This document shows positions 18,357 through 26,910 of a DNA stretch of 50,095 nt, one piece after another. The stretch covers positions 1 to 50,095 of the forward strand of contig NZ_KL370780.1 in assembly GCF_000701405.1 (NCBI RefSeq). Direction: 5' to 3'. The stretch's first letter is position 1. Every line of letters starts with the position of its first letter. The DNA is from Deinococcus marmoris DSM 12784 (GTDB taxonomy: Bacteria > Deinococcota > Deinococci > Deinococcales > Deinococcaceae). A program made the translations under genes and the position numbers. The notes beneath the pieces are model-generated. The model was given only the letters and a program-made list of their open reading frames with translations. It was not told the DNA's origin and searched no databases.

Positions 18357-19417
18357 GCGGGGGTTCCTTCGCGGGCGGGCGCGGGGACGGGCAGGGGCCG
18401 CCAGTAGAAGTCGTTGTCGATCTGCCCGGTGGAGAGCAGGTATTCGAGCTGCTTGAGGCGCGTGAAGCCGCGTGACTCGAAGATCTCTGCCGTCAGACCA
18501 ATCTGGGCGAACAGGGCCGCGAGCTGCTGCGCGCCGCGCTCGGCGTTCCACTCGCAACGGAAGCCGGGCAACTGACTGTGGATCTTGTCGAAGTTCACGC
18601 GGTACGAGCGGGTGTCCGCGCCGGGTTCACCGAAGCTCAGGCCGCAGCCGGGAAAGGCCCCCGCGACGACCTCGGCAATCTCGCGCACGCGGTAGTTCTG
18701 TTCGTTGCTGCCGACGTTGAACACCTGGCCGTGAACGTTTTCCTGCGGCGCGGTCAGCGCGCAGATGATGGCGCGGGCAATATCCAGGCCGTGGACCAGC
18801 GGACGCCAGGGGGTGCCGTCGGAGGTCATGCTGATCTGCTTCTGGGTTGCCGCGAGTCCGCTGAGGTTGTTCAGGACGATGTCAAAACGCATGCGGGGGC
18901 TTGCGCCGAAGGCGGTGGCGTTGCGCAGGAACACCGGGCTGAAGGTGTCGTCGGCCAGAGGCAGCAGGTCGCGCTCGACCATGACCTTGCACTCCGCGTA
19001 GGCGGTCTGCGGATTGACGGGTGAAGTCTCGTCCTTGACGTCTGCGCCGCCGGCGCCATACACGCTGCACGACGACATGTACACGAAGCGCGTCACGCCC
19101 GCCGCCTTTGCAAGACGGGCCAGGCGCACCGAACCAGCGTGGTTGATGTCGTAGGTGATGTTCGGCAGCAGTTGCCCCAGCGGATCGTTGGACAGCTCGG
19201 CCATGTGGACCACGGCGTCGATGCCCTCCAGGTCGGCGGCCTCGATGTGCCGCAGGTCCTTGGCCAGGGTGCGCGGCGTCTGACCCTCGCCGTGGTACAG
19301 CCAGCCGGCCTTGTAGTAGCCGGTATCCACGGCCAGCAGTTCGTGTCCCAGGCGCAGGAGTTCGGGAGCGAGCAGGGAGCCGAGGTAGCCTTCCGTGCCG
19401 GTGACCAGGATCTTCAT
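18353..19417 (-). CDS. NAD-dependent epimerase/dehydratase (extended SDR)
   Basis: A 354-residue extended SDR with VTGTEGYLGS (5-14) for NAD binding and the catalytic triad in SSCSVYG (115-121) and YAECK (Y140, K144). The substrate domain has SDGTPWRPLVHGLDIARAI, typical of nucleotide-sugar epimerases and dehydratases. The exact reaction cannot be read off. Placed beside a cytidylyltransferase and an RmlC-like epimerase, it may be the 4,6-dehydratase, 4-epimerase or 4-ketoreductase of the pathway. AAGGAG lies before the ATG, which overlaps the previous stop as ATGA. Confidence 0.87.
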   Translation of the reverse strand: MKILVTGTEGYLGSLLAPELLRLGHELLAVDTGYYKAGWLYHGEGQTPRTLAKDLRHIEAADLEGIDAVVHMAELSNDPLGQLLPNITYDINHAGSVRLARLAKAAGVTRFVYMSSCSVYGAGGADVKDETSPVNPQTAYAECKVMVERDLLPLADDTFSPVFLRNATAFGASPRMRFDIVLNNLSGLAATQKQISMTSDGTPWRPLVHGLDIARAIICALTAPQENVHGQVFNVGSNEQNYRVREIAEVVAGAFPGCGLSFGEPGADTRSYRVNFDKIHSQLPGFRCEWNAERGAQQLAALFAQIGLTAEIFESRGFTRLKQLEYLLSTGQIDNDFYWRPLPVPAPAREGTPA

Positions 19418-20661
19418 AGCAGTGCTCCTTGTTTTCTTCCGGGGTGGTGGGCGGCGCTGAGGTGTGCCGGAACGGGAACGCGCGCGGCGATGGTGCGGCC
19501 AATTTCAAACGACGACGTTGCGGCGGGAGAGGGCGCGTTGCAGACATGCAGCGCCGAGGGGCCATCGACGAGCAGGAAATCGTCGACCAGTTGCCCGCCA
19601 GGGGTCAGGGCCTGGGCGCGCACGCCGGCCTTGCTGGGCACGATGTCGTCGGCGGTGACCTCGGGAATCAGGGTCTGGAGGCTGCGCACAAAGGCCGCCT
19701 TGGACAGCGAGCGCCACATCTCCATGGCTCCCTCGCGCACGTTCTTGCGGGCGAGCTTCTGAAAGCCGGGGTAGCGCAGCGACTCGCCGAGGTCACGCAG
19801 GTTCAGGGCGGTCTTGTGGTAGCCCTCGCGCGCAAAGGCCAGCACAGCGTTCGGACCGGCATGCACCGAGCCGTCGATCATGCGCGTGAAATGCACCCCC
19901 AGGAACGGAAAGTCCGGGTTTGGCACCGGGTAGATCAGGTGCTTGACCAGGTGGCGGCGCTCGGGGCGCAGTTCGTAGTACTCCCCCCGGAACGGCACGA
20001 TCTGGCTCTGTGGATCGGCCCCGGCCATGCGCGCGACGCGGTCGCTGTGCAGGCCCGCACAGTTGACGAGGACGTGCGCGGCTGCCGGGCCGGCGCTGGT
20101 CTCCAGTTGGTAGCCGCCGGTGTCCTGACGCACGCCAGTAACCTCGGTCCCAAAGCGCAACTGTCCGCCGCGCGCCAGGATCACGCCCGCCAGGGTCCGG
20201 CAGATGGCGGCGTAATCGACGATGCCGGTCATGGACAGGTGCAGCCCGGCGACGGCCTGCACGTGTGGCTCGATCTCACGCACTTCTCCCGCGTCCAGCC
20301 GACGCACAGGCAGACCATGTTCGACTGCGCGGGCGTGCAGGCGCTCCAGGCCGGCGCGCTCCTCCGGCCGGGTCGCGACGATCACCTTGCCGCAGCGGTC
20401 GTAGGGCAGGCCGTACTCGTCGCAGAACGCGGTGATGGACGCGTTGCCGGCGCGGCACATCCGGGCCTTGAGGCTGCCGGGGGCGTAGTAGATGCCGCTG
20501 TGGATCACGCCGGAATTGCGTCCGGTCTGGTGCTGGGCGACATCGTCCTCTTTCTCGATCAGCAGCAGCGTGGCGTCCGGGTGACGGGTGCCCAGCGCGT
20601 AGGCGGTGGCCAGGCCCACGATGCCGCCGCCCACGATCACGAAGTCGTGGCGCGTCACCAT
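19414..20661 (-). CDS. lhgO: LhgO-like FAD-dependent oxidoreductase (L-2-hydroxyglutarate oxidase family)
   Basis: A 415-residue flavoprotein of the DAO/GlpO type with [18 protein letters not shown] for FAD binding and the family blocks [54 protein letters not shown] and [11 protein letters not shown], which match L-2-hydroxyglutarate oxidases. In central metabolism LhgO repairs L-2-hydroxyglutarate. Here the gene is embedded between a cytidylyltransferase and an SDR with overlaps on both sides, so a role in the sugar pathway is likely but unknown. The ATG at 20661 overlaps the upstream stop by 7 bp; a GTG at 20658 would give a GTGA overlap. Confidence 0.85.
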   Translation of the reverse strand: MVTRHDFVIVGGGIVGLATAYALGTRHPDATLLLIEKEDDVAQHQTGRNSGVIHSGIYYAPGSLKARMCRAGNASITAFCDEYGLPYDRCGKVIVATRPEERAGLERLHARAVEHGLPVRRLDAGEVREIEPHVQAVAGLHLSMTGIVDYAAICRTLAGVILARGGQLRFGTEVTGVRQDTGGYQLETSAGPAAAHVLVNCAGLHSDRVARMAGADPQSQIVPFRGEYYELRPERRHLVKHLIYPVPNPDFPFLGVHFTRMIDGSVHAGPNAVLAFAREGYHKTALNLRDLGESLRYPGFQKLARKNVREGAMEMWRSLSKAAFVRSLQTLIPEVTADDIVPSKAGVRAQALTPGGQLVDDFLLVDGPSALHVCNAPSPAATSSFEIGRTIAARVPVPAHLSAAHHPGRKQGALL

Positions 20662-21425
20662 GCCTTCCAGGGGGCCTTGCCCCCGCGCCACAACTCTTCG
20701 AGGTGGTGCTTGTCGCGCAGCGTGTCCATCGGCTGCCAGAAACCCGGATGGCGGTATGCCGACAGCTCGCCGTCGCGGGCGAGGTTGCGGAGCGGCTCGG
20801 CCTCCCAGGTGGTGTGGTCTCCTTCGATGTAGTCGATCACGGACGGCTCCAGCACGAAAAAGCCGCCGTTGATCCAGCCGCCGTCGCCGTCGGGTTTCTC
20901 CTGGAAGGCCAGCACGCTGCCGTCCTCCTCCATGCCCACTGCCCCGAAGCGTCCGGGCGGCTGCATGACGGTCATGGTGGCCTTGCGGCCCTGGGCGCGG
21001 TGGTGTTCGACAGTGGCGGTGATATCGACGTTGCCGACGCCGTCACCGTACGTGAAGCAGAAGGTGTCGTCGCCGAGGTACTGGCGTACGCGCCGCAGCC
21101 GCCCGCCAGTCAGGGTGTCCTCGCCGGTGTCGACCAGGGTCACGGTCCACGGCTCGGCGTGATTGCACAGGAACTTTGTGTCGTGGCTGCGCATGTCGAA
21201 CGTCACGTCGGACATGTGCAGGAAGTAGTTGGCGAAATACTCCTTGATCATGTACTGCTTGTAACCGCACAGGATCACGAAATCGTTGATGCCGTGCGCG
21301 GAGTAGATCTTCATGATGTGCCACAGCACTGGGCGGCCGCCGATCTCGATCATCGGTTTGGGCCGGATGGTGCTTTCCTCGCTGATACGCGTGCCGAGTC
21401 CACCGGCAAGAATCACGGCCTTCAC
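20655..21425 (-). CDS. rfbF: Glucose-1-phosphate cytidylyltransferase
   Basis: This 256-residue nucleotidyltransferase makes CDP-glucose from CTP and glucose-1-phosphate. It matches RfbF in length and motifs: [62 protein letters not shown] and [11 protein letters not shown]. The GTG start at 21425 is supported by GAGGAAG upstream and by a GTGA overlap with a 20-codon leader ORF. CDP-glucose normally feeds CDP-glucose 4,6-dehydratase (RfbG), but no clear RfbG is encoded in the window; the SDR downstream could replace it. Confidence 0.93.
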   Translation of the reverse strand: MKAVILAGGLGTRISEESTIRPKPMIEIGGRPVLWHIMKIYSAHGINDFVILCGYKQYMIKEYFANYFLHMSDVTFDMRSHDTKFLCNHAEPWTVTLVDTGEDTLTGGRLRRVRQYLGDDTFCFTYGDGVGNVDITATVEHHRAQGRKATMTVMQPPGRFGAVGMEEDGSVLAFQEKPDGDGGWINGGFFVLEPSVIDYIEGDHTTWEAEPLRNLARDGELSAYRHPGFWQPMDTLRDKHHLEELWRGGKAPWKAW

Positions 21426-21484
21426 GGCTGGCTTCCTCGTTGGGCAAGGTTGATGGGTTGGATGAGGTGGCTGGACTGGATCAT
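21422..21484 (-). CDS. 20-codon leader ORF at the head of the polysaccharide operon
   Basis: ATG at 21484 follows a perfect AAGGAG with a 7-nt spacer (cctgatc), and the frame reads [20 protein letters not shown] then TGA. The TGA overlaps the GTG start of rfbF as GTGA, the same arrangement seen between most later genes. The coding stretch also contains the ribosome site of rfbF. It could be a translationally coupled leader that sets or gates rfbF translation. There is no run of regulatory codons or obvious attenuator, so a classical amino-acid attenuation peptide is unlikely. Coding status is inferred from the ribosome site and the overlap only. Confidence 0.55.
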   Translation of the reverse strand: MIQSSHLIQPINLAQRGSQP

Positions 21485-21584
21485 GATCAGGCTCCTTCAG
21501 TCGGATCTCATTAGAGGGAGGTGGGCGCGGCGTGATGGAGGACGGTTCCCTCTGGCTGGTGAGGGCACTATGGAGAAGATGAAA

Positions 21585-21605
21585 AATGAGCAACGGCTGC
21601 TCATT
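21585..21605. promoter_or_regulatory. Inverted repeat in the divergent promoter region of the two polysaccharide operons
   Basis: AATGAGCA-ACGGC-TGCTCATT is a perfect 8-bp inverted repeat with a 5-nt spacer, lying 52 bp before the plus-strand start at 21657 and about 100 bp from the leader ATG at 21484. Position and symmetry fit an operator able to control both divergent operons. No strong -35/-10 pair could be assigned in the 170-bp intergenic region. Confidence 0.45.
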
Positions 21606-21656
21606 ACGAACTCATGGGCAAAATGTGCCTATCCCGCGTGCGGGCAAGGAGTTCCC

Positions 21657-22109
21657 ATGAACAAGATCCTGATGGCCGTCACCGCCCTAATCCTGAGTTC
21701 TGCCGCTACCGCTGCGCCCCTCACAGGCCAGGCCCGCACGTACGTCGAGCGGCTGGGCCGGGCCAGCGGCGTGAGCCTCTCAGCCAGCATATTCACTGGC
21801 AACGTCGCCAGCAGCAACGTCGCCACTGCCTTCCGCAGCAAGCAAAAGTGCGTCAGTGCGGCCAGTCTCGGGCAGCTCCAGGCGGCTCCGCTGAGCCCCG
21901 GCGTCCGCGCCCTGGTCTTGCTGGAGGTGCGCTGCGTGTCCAGCGTGAATGGCCAGCCGCTCACGGCCGCGTCCGCGCTGGCACTCGTCAGGGGCATGGG
22001 GCTGAATCTGGCGTCGGATCTCGACGCGCTGCTGGACGATCCGCTGAGCGTCAACCGCCTGCTGCTGGCCGCCGCACAGCCCGTGACGCCCATCACGCCG
22101 AAGCGCTGA
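21657..22109 (+). CDS. Secreted protein of unknown function, first gene of the plus-strand polysaccharide operon
   Basis: ATG at 21657 with AAGGAG 6 nt upstream gives 150 residues. An N-terminal signal peptide (MNKILMAVTALILSSAATAA) predicts export. The mature part is Ala/Leu/Ser-rich, mostly helical in appearance, with two Cys that could form a disulfide (in KQKCVSA and EVRCVSS). No family was recognised. It is followed after 6 bp by a TPR protein and then by the polymerase and Wzz/kinase genes, so it may be an envelope factor of polymer export. Confidence 0.75.
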   Translation: MNKILMAVTALILSSAATAAPLTGQARTYVERLGRASGVSLSASIFTGNVASSNVATAFRSKQKCVSAASLGQLQAAPLSPGVRALVLLEVRCVSSVNGQPLTAASALALVRGMGLNLASDLDALLDDPLSVNRLLLAAAQPVTPITPKR

Positions 22110-22115
22110 GCGGCA

Positions 22116-22664
22116 GTGGTGCCTCCGACCATTCCGGTGCTTGCCAGCGCGGCCCTGTGCGCTGCGCTGGGCATTACGGCGCTCCAGGGCTTCACGGTGG
22201 GCCGCGCGCGTACCGAGGCGACGTTGGCGCGGCAGGATGGCCGCTACGACGACGCGCGCCGCGTGCTCACGGCAGCCCTGCGCGCCGCGCCGGACGCGTG
22301 GCAGGCGTGGTCGGACCTGGCGCTGACTGCCCGCTCCGCGTGGGTCTTCCAGCAGCAGCCCGGGCAGCTTGCCCAGTCTCTGGACGCGTACCGGCGCGCC
22401 GCAGCCCTCAACCCAGACAGCGCGGTGCCCCGCGCGGAACTGGCCCGCACCCTCATGGTCGCGGGCCGCTTCGGCGAGGCTGGATCGGCGTACCGTGACG
22501 CCCTGAGCCGCGATCCGCACAGCCCGGGCCTGCACGTTGCCTACGCGCAGACCCTCGAGGCCGCTCAAGACGTGCCGGGCGCGCTCGCGCAGTACCGGGC
22601 CGCCGGGGCCATTGACGCCAACGAGTACTCACAGGACGCAGAGCGTCGCCTGGGCACGCCATGA
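22116..22664 (+). CDS. Membrane-anchored TPR protein
   Basis: 182 residues from a GTG at 22116 (a second GTG follows directly). A short hydrophobic N-terminal segment (about 8-26) is followed by three to four TPR units, for example GRYDDARRVLTAALRAAPDAWQAW, LDAYRRAAALNPDSAVPRAELA and FGEAGSAYRDALSRDPHSP. TPR proteins mediate protein contacts; in export systems they often scaffold the polymerase or secretion pore. The stop overlaps the next start as ATGA, so it is probably made together with the polymerase-like protein. Confidence 0.8.
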   Translation: MVPPTIPVLASAALCAALGITALQGFTVGRARTEATLARQDGRYDDARRVLTAALRAAPDAWQAWSDLALTARSAWVFQQQPGQLAQSLDAYRRAAALNPDSAVPRAELARTLMVAGRFGEAGSAYRDALSRDPHSPGLHVAYAQTLEAAQDVPGALAQYRAAGAIDANEYSQDAERRLGTP

Positions 22665-23992
22665 CGCGCCCCCACATCGGCCACGGCTGGTCGCGGCTGG
22701 GCATGGCCGCACTGGGTGCCACGGCCGCGTGGGCACCGCTGGCGCAGGGCAGCGCCTTCGACGGTGGCCGCGCCGGCCTGGTCATCCTGGCCGCCGTGAC
22801 GTTCTTCGCTACCACGCTGGCGGCGCGGCGCGGTGCCGTGACATGGGGCCGCGTGAACCTGTGGCTCGCCGCAGCCATCACCCTGGCCGCGTGGACCGTG
22901 CTGAGCGCCGCGCAGGCACCTGAACACTTCGGTGCCCGGCAGCAGGGCGCGCTGATGGTTGCCACCATCCTGAGCGCCGTCAGCGCGCGCGCCCTGCTCG
23001 CGGACGCCCGGCGGCGGCGGGTCTTCGCGCAGGGCCTGGTCGTGGTGGTGGCCATCATGGCGGCGTATGTCGCGCTCCAGCACTTCACCGGGGGCTTCAC
23101 ACTGCGCTCGGATCCGGGCGCACTGACCGGGCTGTACTACCATCCCAGCCATTACGCCGGCTTCGTCACGCTGGCTGTGCCCGTCGCCGTGTGGGGCGTG
23201 GGCTTCGCCGCGCGGCCGTTCAAGGTCCTCGGCGCGGTATCGGCGCTGATCCTCGTGGCGTCCCTGCCGTTCACCAACTCCTCGAGCATGCCGACAGCGC
23301 TGCTGGCCGGTGCCCTGGCTGCCTGCGCCGCGCTGTGGCACTGGCGCCGCGTGACGGGCGCGCTCGCACTTGCCGCCGTCATGCTGGCGCTGGCCGGCAG
23401 CGTGTGGCTGCTCGGTAGCGATCCAGGCCGCGCCACGCTGGACGCCGTGATGCGCGGCACACAGACCAAATCCGTCGACCGCTTCATCCTGGAGCGCCAG
23501 GCCCTGTGGACGATGGATCAGCAGGCCGCCGAACATGCCGGCGTGTTCGGCGTCGGCCCCGGCGGCTTCGTCAACACCGTGCCGAGGTACCGCCCAGCCG
23601 TGGCGGACGGCACCAATGACCACGCCTTCGGTTTTGTGAATTACGCCCACAACGACTACTACCAGATGGCCATCGAACTCGGCGCGGTGGGCCTGGGGCT
23701 GTACGTATTGGCCATGCTCGGCGCGGCGCTGCCGCTGCGCAGGCTCGACCCGCTGGGCTGGTGCCTGCTCAGCGGCCTCGTCCCGCTGTGGACCGCCGGC
23801 ATCTGGGACGGCAACGCCACGGCCGTACCCGGCACCGCCCTGTGGATGTGGGTGTGCGTGGGCGTCGTCGCGGCCAGCCAGCCAGCCACGGCGCCGCGCC
23901 CGCGGCCTCTACCTGTCCTGATGCCCACCCCGCTTCGTTTCACCGATCAGACCCCGGACAGGAGGACGCCTTTACATGCCACCGACGACTGA
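22661..23992 (+). CDS. O-antigen polymerase/ligase-like membrane protein (Wzy_C family)
   Basis: A 443-residue polytopic protein with about ten hydrophobic segments and a large extracytoplasmic loop. The core has YYHPSHYAGFVTLAVPVAV and then FGVGPGGFVNTVPRYRP and FVNYAHNDYYQMAIELGAVG, the H/N-rich pattern of the Wzy_C/WaaL superfamily. Such proteins polymerise lipid-linked repeat units or ligate the polymer to an acceptor. A second superfamily member lies at 26911-28290. The gene overlaps the TPR gene by 4 bp and the Wzz/kinase gene by 17 bp. Confidence 0.85.
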   Translation: MTRPHIGHGWSRLGMAALGATAAWAPLAQGSAFDGGRAGLVILAAVTFFATTLAARRGAVTWGRVNLWLAAAITLAAWTVLSAAQAPEHFGARQQGALMVATILSAVSARALLADARRRRVFAQGLVVVVAIMAAYVALQHFTGGFTLRSDPGALTGLYYHPSHYAGFVTLAVPVAVWGVGFAARPFKVLGAVSALILVASLPFTNSSSMPTALLAGALAACAALWHWRRVTGALALAAVMLALAGSVWLLGSDPGRATLDAVMRGTQTKSVDRFILERQALWTMDQQAAEHAGVFGVGPGGFVNTVPRYRPAVADGTNDHAFGFVNYAHNDYYQMAIELGAVGLGLYVLAMLGAALPLRRLDPLGWCLLSGLVPLWTAGIWDGNATAVPGTALWMWVCVGVVAASQPATAPRPRPLPVLMPTPLRFTDQTPDRRTPLHATDD

Positions 23993-25649
23993 AGACCTTG
24001 ACCTGAGCCAATCGTTCCGGGCGCTGCGCCGCAGCGCGGCGCTGCTCGTGGTGTTGTCGGTGCTGGCCGCAGTGGCCACGTACTCGCTCTTCAAGAACCA
24101 GAAGCCGCTGTATGAGGGCGAGATCATGATCCTCTCGGCCGGTACCCAGACCGGCAACCAGCGGGTGAATGACACGCTCGTCAGCGCGCCGCCGCTGCCG
24201 CCCGGTGCCATCAAAGGCGTACTCAACAGCAAGGGCGTGCAAGGCGTCGTGATTGGACGCTTGAATGAAATCTCAGAGCTGGACACCACGCAGCGAGAGG
24301 CGCTGAAGGCTGCGCTGTACAAGTCGATCGCCAGCGGCAAGAGCACTGTCCTGAGCATCTCGGGGCAGTCCGACCTCTTCGGCAACGGCACCTTCGTACT
24401 CAGCGCCGTGCATGAGAACCCGGTTGTGGCGGCGCAGCTCGCCAACCTGGCAGGCGACTCCCTGCTGGCGTGGGACGCCCGGCGCGGCCTGGTGAAGGTC
24501 ACGTCGGCAGCCGAAGTCCTCAGGCTCGAGGTCGCCGACATCCAGCGGCGCCTGGATCTGAGTGGCCTGGTGGGCTTAACGCGGACCCCCACCCAGCAGG
24601 GGCTGCTTGCCCAGCGCTCGGACCGGCTGGACGCGCTTAACCGCTTGATGGCCCTGCAAAAGGCCGTGGTGGGCTCGCTGACTATCGTTGCGCCAGCCGC
24701 CACGCCGATCACTGCCATCGCTCCCAAACCCCTGCGCAACGGCGTGCTGGTCGGCGCATTCACCTTCGTGCTGCTTTCTGCGGGCGTGATGGTGTGGGCG
24801 TCCCTGAACCGGCGTGTCACGTCCGACAACGACATCAAAGGTCTGGGCCTGCGCCTGATCGGCGAGGTACCACGGCTGCGCACCCAGCGGCGCGGACGCT
24901 CACTGCTGGTTACGCTTCGTCAGAGCCGCTGGTCAGACAGCGTGTCATTCCTGTCTGCGGGCCTGCGCAGCGTGCTGCCGCCGCAGGACGGGCGCGCGTC
25001 GGTGGTGCTGGTCACGTCGGTGTTCAGCGGGGACGGCAAGTCCAGTGTCGCGGCTGCCATTGCCGACGCGCGCGCCACGCATGGCGACCGCGTGCTGCTG
25101 ATCGACGCGGATCTGCGCCGCCCAACACAGGTGGGGCTGTGGCAGATGGCGGCGCACGCCGCAGACTGGGTCAATCTTCCCGGTGCCAATCCCTTTCCGA
25201 ACGAGGAAAGCCGCGACGTGGTCACCTCGCTCGCGACGCCGGACATCGCCCAAGCGCGTCGCCTGCGCGAACACCTTCACCTGATCGCTCCCAAGGCCAC
25301 GTCAAGCGTGCCGGGCCAGATCAGCAGCGCGAGCTTTTGCAAGGCCATCGAGCGCTGGCGGGGCAGCTATGACCTGATCCTGGTGGACTGCCCTCCGGCC
25401 CTCGCGATGGCCGACACCCTGACGCTGGCCCCGCATGTAGACGGCGTGCTGTTGGTCTTGGAAGCGGGCCGCGCACCCGTAGCAAGCGTGCAGCGGCTGA
25501 TGGACGCCCTGCTGTTGGTGGATGCCAACGTCGTCGGTGTGGCCCTGAACAAGGTCAACCCCAGAGACACCGTGGCCCGCTACGGATACGGCTATGACCA
25601 GCGCTACGACGCGAACGCCCACAGGATGCCCGCCAAAGTGAGGTCCTGA
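23976..25649 (+). CDS. Wzz chain-length regulator fused to a BY-kinase (tyrosine autokinase)
   Basis: 557 residues. Two transmembrane segments (about 22-39 and 256-277) bracket an extracytoplasmic Wzz-type domain, with a Pro-containing motif (PAATPITAIAPKP) before the second. The cytoplasmic domain has Walker A SVFSGDGKSS (348-357), Walker A' VLLIDADLRRP (373-383) and Walker B LILVDCPPA (467-475). The C-terminal tail carries four Tyr in YGYGYDQRY (536-544), the expected autophosphorylation cluster. Such fused proteins control polymer length and export through cycles of phosphorylation. All parts appear intact. Confidence 0.92.
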   Translation: MPPTTEDLDLSQSFRALRRSAALLVVLSVLAAVATYSLFKNQKPLYEGEIMILSAGTQTGNQRVNDTLVSAPPLPPGAIKGVLNSKGVQGVVIGRLNEISELDTTQREALKAALYKSIASGKSTVLSISGQSDLFGNGTFVLSAVHENPVVAAQLANLAGDSLLAWDARRGLVKVTSAAEVLRLEVADIQRRLDLSGLVGLTRTPTQQGLLAQRSDRLDALNRLMALQKAVVGSLTIVAPAATPITAIAPKPLRNGVLVGAFTFVLLSAGVMVWASLNRRVTSDNDIKGLGLRLIGEVPRLRTQRRGRSLLVTLRQSRWSDSVSFLSAGLRSVLPPQDGRASVVLVTSVFSGDGKSSVAAAIADARATHGDRVLLIDADLRRPTQVGLWQMAAHAADWVNLPGANPFPNEESRDVVTSLATPDIAQARRLREHLHLIAPKATSSVPGQISSASFCKAIERWRGSYDLILVDCPPALAMADTLTLAPHVDGVLLVLEAGRAPVASVQRLMDALLLVDANVVGVALNKVNPRDTVARYGYGYDQRYDANAHRMPAKVRS

Positions 25650-26909
25650 GTGCAGTTGCTGTTGCCCCAGGTCATCCGCAACATGACGGCGCTTTACGGC
25701 GTGCATCTGGTCACGTACGCGCTGCCGCTGCTGACCACGCCCTTTCTGGCACGCACGCTCGGGCCAGCCGCGTGGGGCACGCTGGCGGTCGCGCAGGCCT
25801 TCGCGCTGCTGCTCGCCTTGCTGATCGAGTACGGCTTTGAGCTGAGCGGCACGCGCGAGGCGGCCCGGGTGCAGGGGGACCGCGCGGCGCTGGGCACCCT
25901 GCTCTCAGGTGTGGTGACTGCCAAGGTCATGCTGACTGTGGCGGCGGCACTGCTCGCGCTGGGCGCGCAACTGGCTGTGCCGGCGTTCCGCGCCCACCCG
26001 GCGCTGCTGTGGATCAGCTTCGGGTGGGCCGCCTCGCAGGCCCTGAACGTGATGTGGTTTTTTCAGGGCCTGGAGGATCTGCCGCGTGTGTCGGGCATCG
26101 ACATCGCCCTCAAGGCGGTCGGCACTGGTCTGATCTTCGTGGTTGTGGCCGGCCCTGACGACGCGTGGCGGGTGCCAGCCGTACAGGGCGCAGCAGCGCT
26201 CGCGTCGGCTGTGGTGTGCCTGCGCCTGGCCACGCGGCGGGCACCGCTGTCGTGGCCAAGCGCTGCGGCGATCATGCAGACGCTGCGGCTCGGCGCGAGC
26301 ATGTTCATTTTCCGGGCCGCGTCAAGTCTGTACGCCACCAGCGGCGTGTTCCTGCTCGGGCTGTTCGTCGGCCCGCAACTGGTCGGGTACTACACCGGCG
26401 CGGAGCGCATCGCCCGGGCCTTCCAGGGCCTGCTCACCCCCATGTACCGCTCGCTGTTTCCGCGCTACAGCCGCCTCGGCAAAGCGCCGCTGCCCGAAGC
26501 GCGCGCCGCGCTGGGCACCGGCATGCGGCTGATGCTGGGGGCCGGCGCGGCACTTACTGCCGTGTCGGTGCTGGGCGCGCCGCTGCTCGTGCGGCTTCTG
26601 CTCGGTCCGGGGTACGAACCGGCCATCCCGCTGCTCCAGGTGCTGGGGCTGCTCCCGGCGGTCATCGCGGTGAACATGGTGCTGGGGCTGTTCTGGCTGC
26701 TGCCGCGCGGCATGGACAGCACCTTCAACCTCACCATCCTGGGCGCTGCCAGTCTGAACGCCGGACTGGTGGTGTGGCTGGTGCCGCGCGGCGGCCCGCT
26801 GGCGATGGCCGGTGCCGTGGTCGTGACCGAGGTGGCCGTGATGCTTGCCCTCAGCGCTGCGTACTACTTGACCCAGCGTGACGTGCCCGCCACGCTGAAG
26901 CGGGCGTAA
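25650..26909 (+). CDS. Wzx-type oligosaccharide flippase
   Basis: A 419-residue polytopic membrane protein with about twelve hydrophobic helices starting LLLPQVIRNMTALYGVHLVTYALPL, followed by TTPFLARTLGPAAWGTLA, typical of the polysaccharide-transport MOP family. It flips undecaprenyl-linked repeat units across the inner membrane. The GTG start at 25650 directly follows the TGA of the kinase gene. It is the only flippase in the window and no ABC exporter is present, so the locus is of Wzx/Wzy type. Confidence 0.9.
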   Translation: MQLLLPQVIRNMTALYGVHLVTYALPLLTTPFLARTLGPAAWGTLAVAQAFALLLALLIEYGFELSGTREAARVQGDRAALGTLLSGVVTAKVMLTVAAALLALGAQLAVPAFRAHPALLWISFGWAASQALNVMWFFQGLEDLPRVSGIDIALKAVGTGLIFVVVAGPDDAWRVPAVQGAAALASAVVCLRLATRRAPLSWPSAAAIMQTLRLGASMFIFRAASSLYATSGVFLLGLFVGPQLVGYYTGAERIARAFQGLLTPMYRSLFPRYSRLGKAPLPEARAALGTGMRLMLGAGAALTAVSVLGAPLLVRLLLGPGYEPAIPLLQVLGLLPAVIAVNMVLGLFWLLPRGMDSTFNLTILGAASLNAGLVVWLVPRGGPLAMAGAVVVTEVAVMLALSAAYYLTQRDVPATLKRA

Positions 26910-26910
26910 C

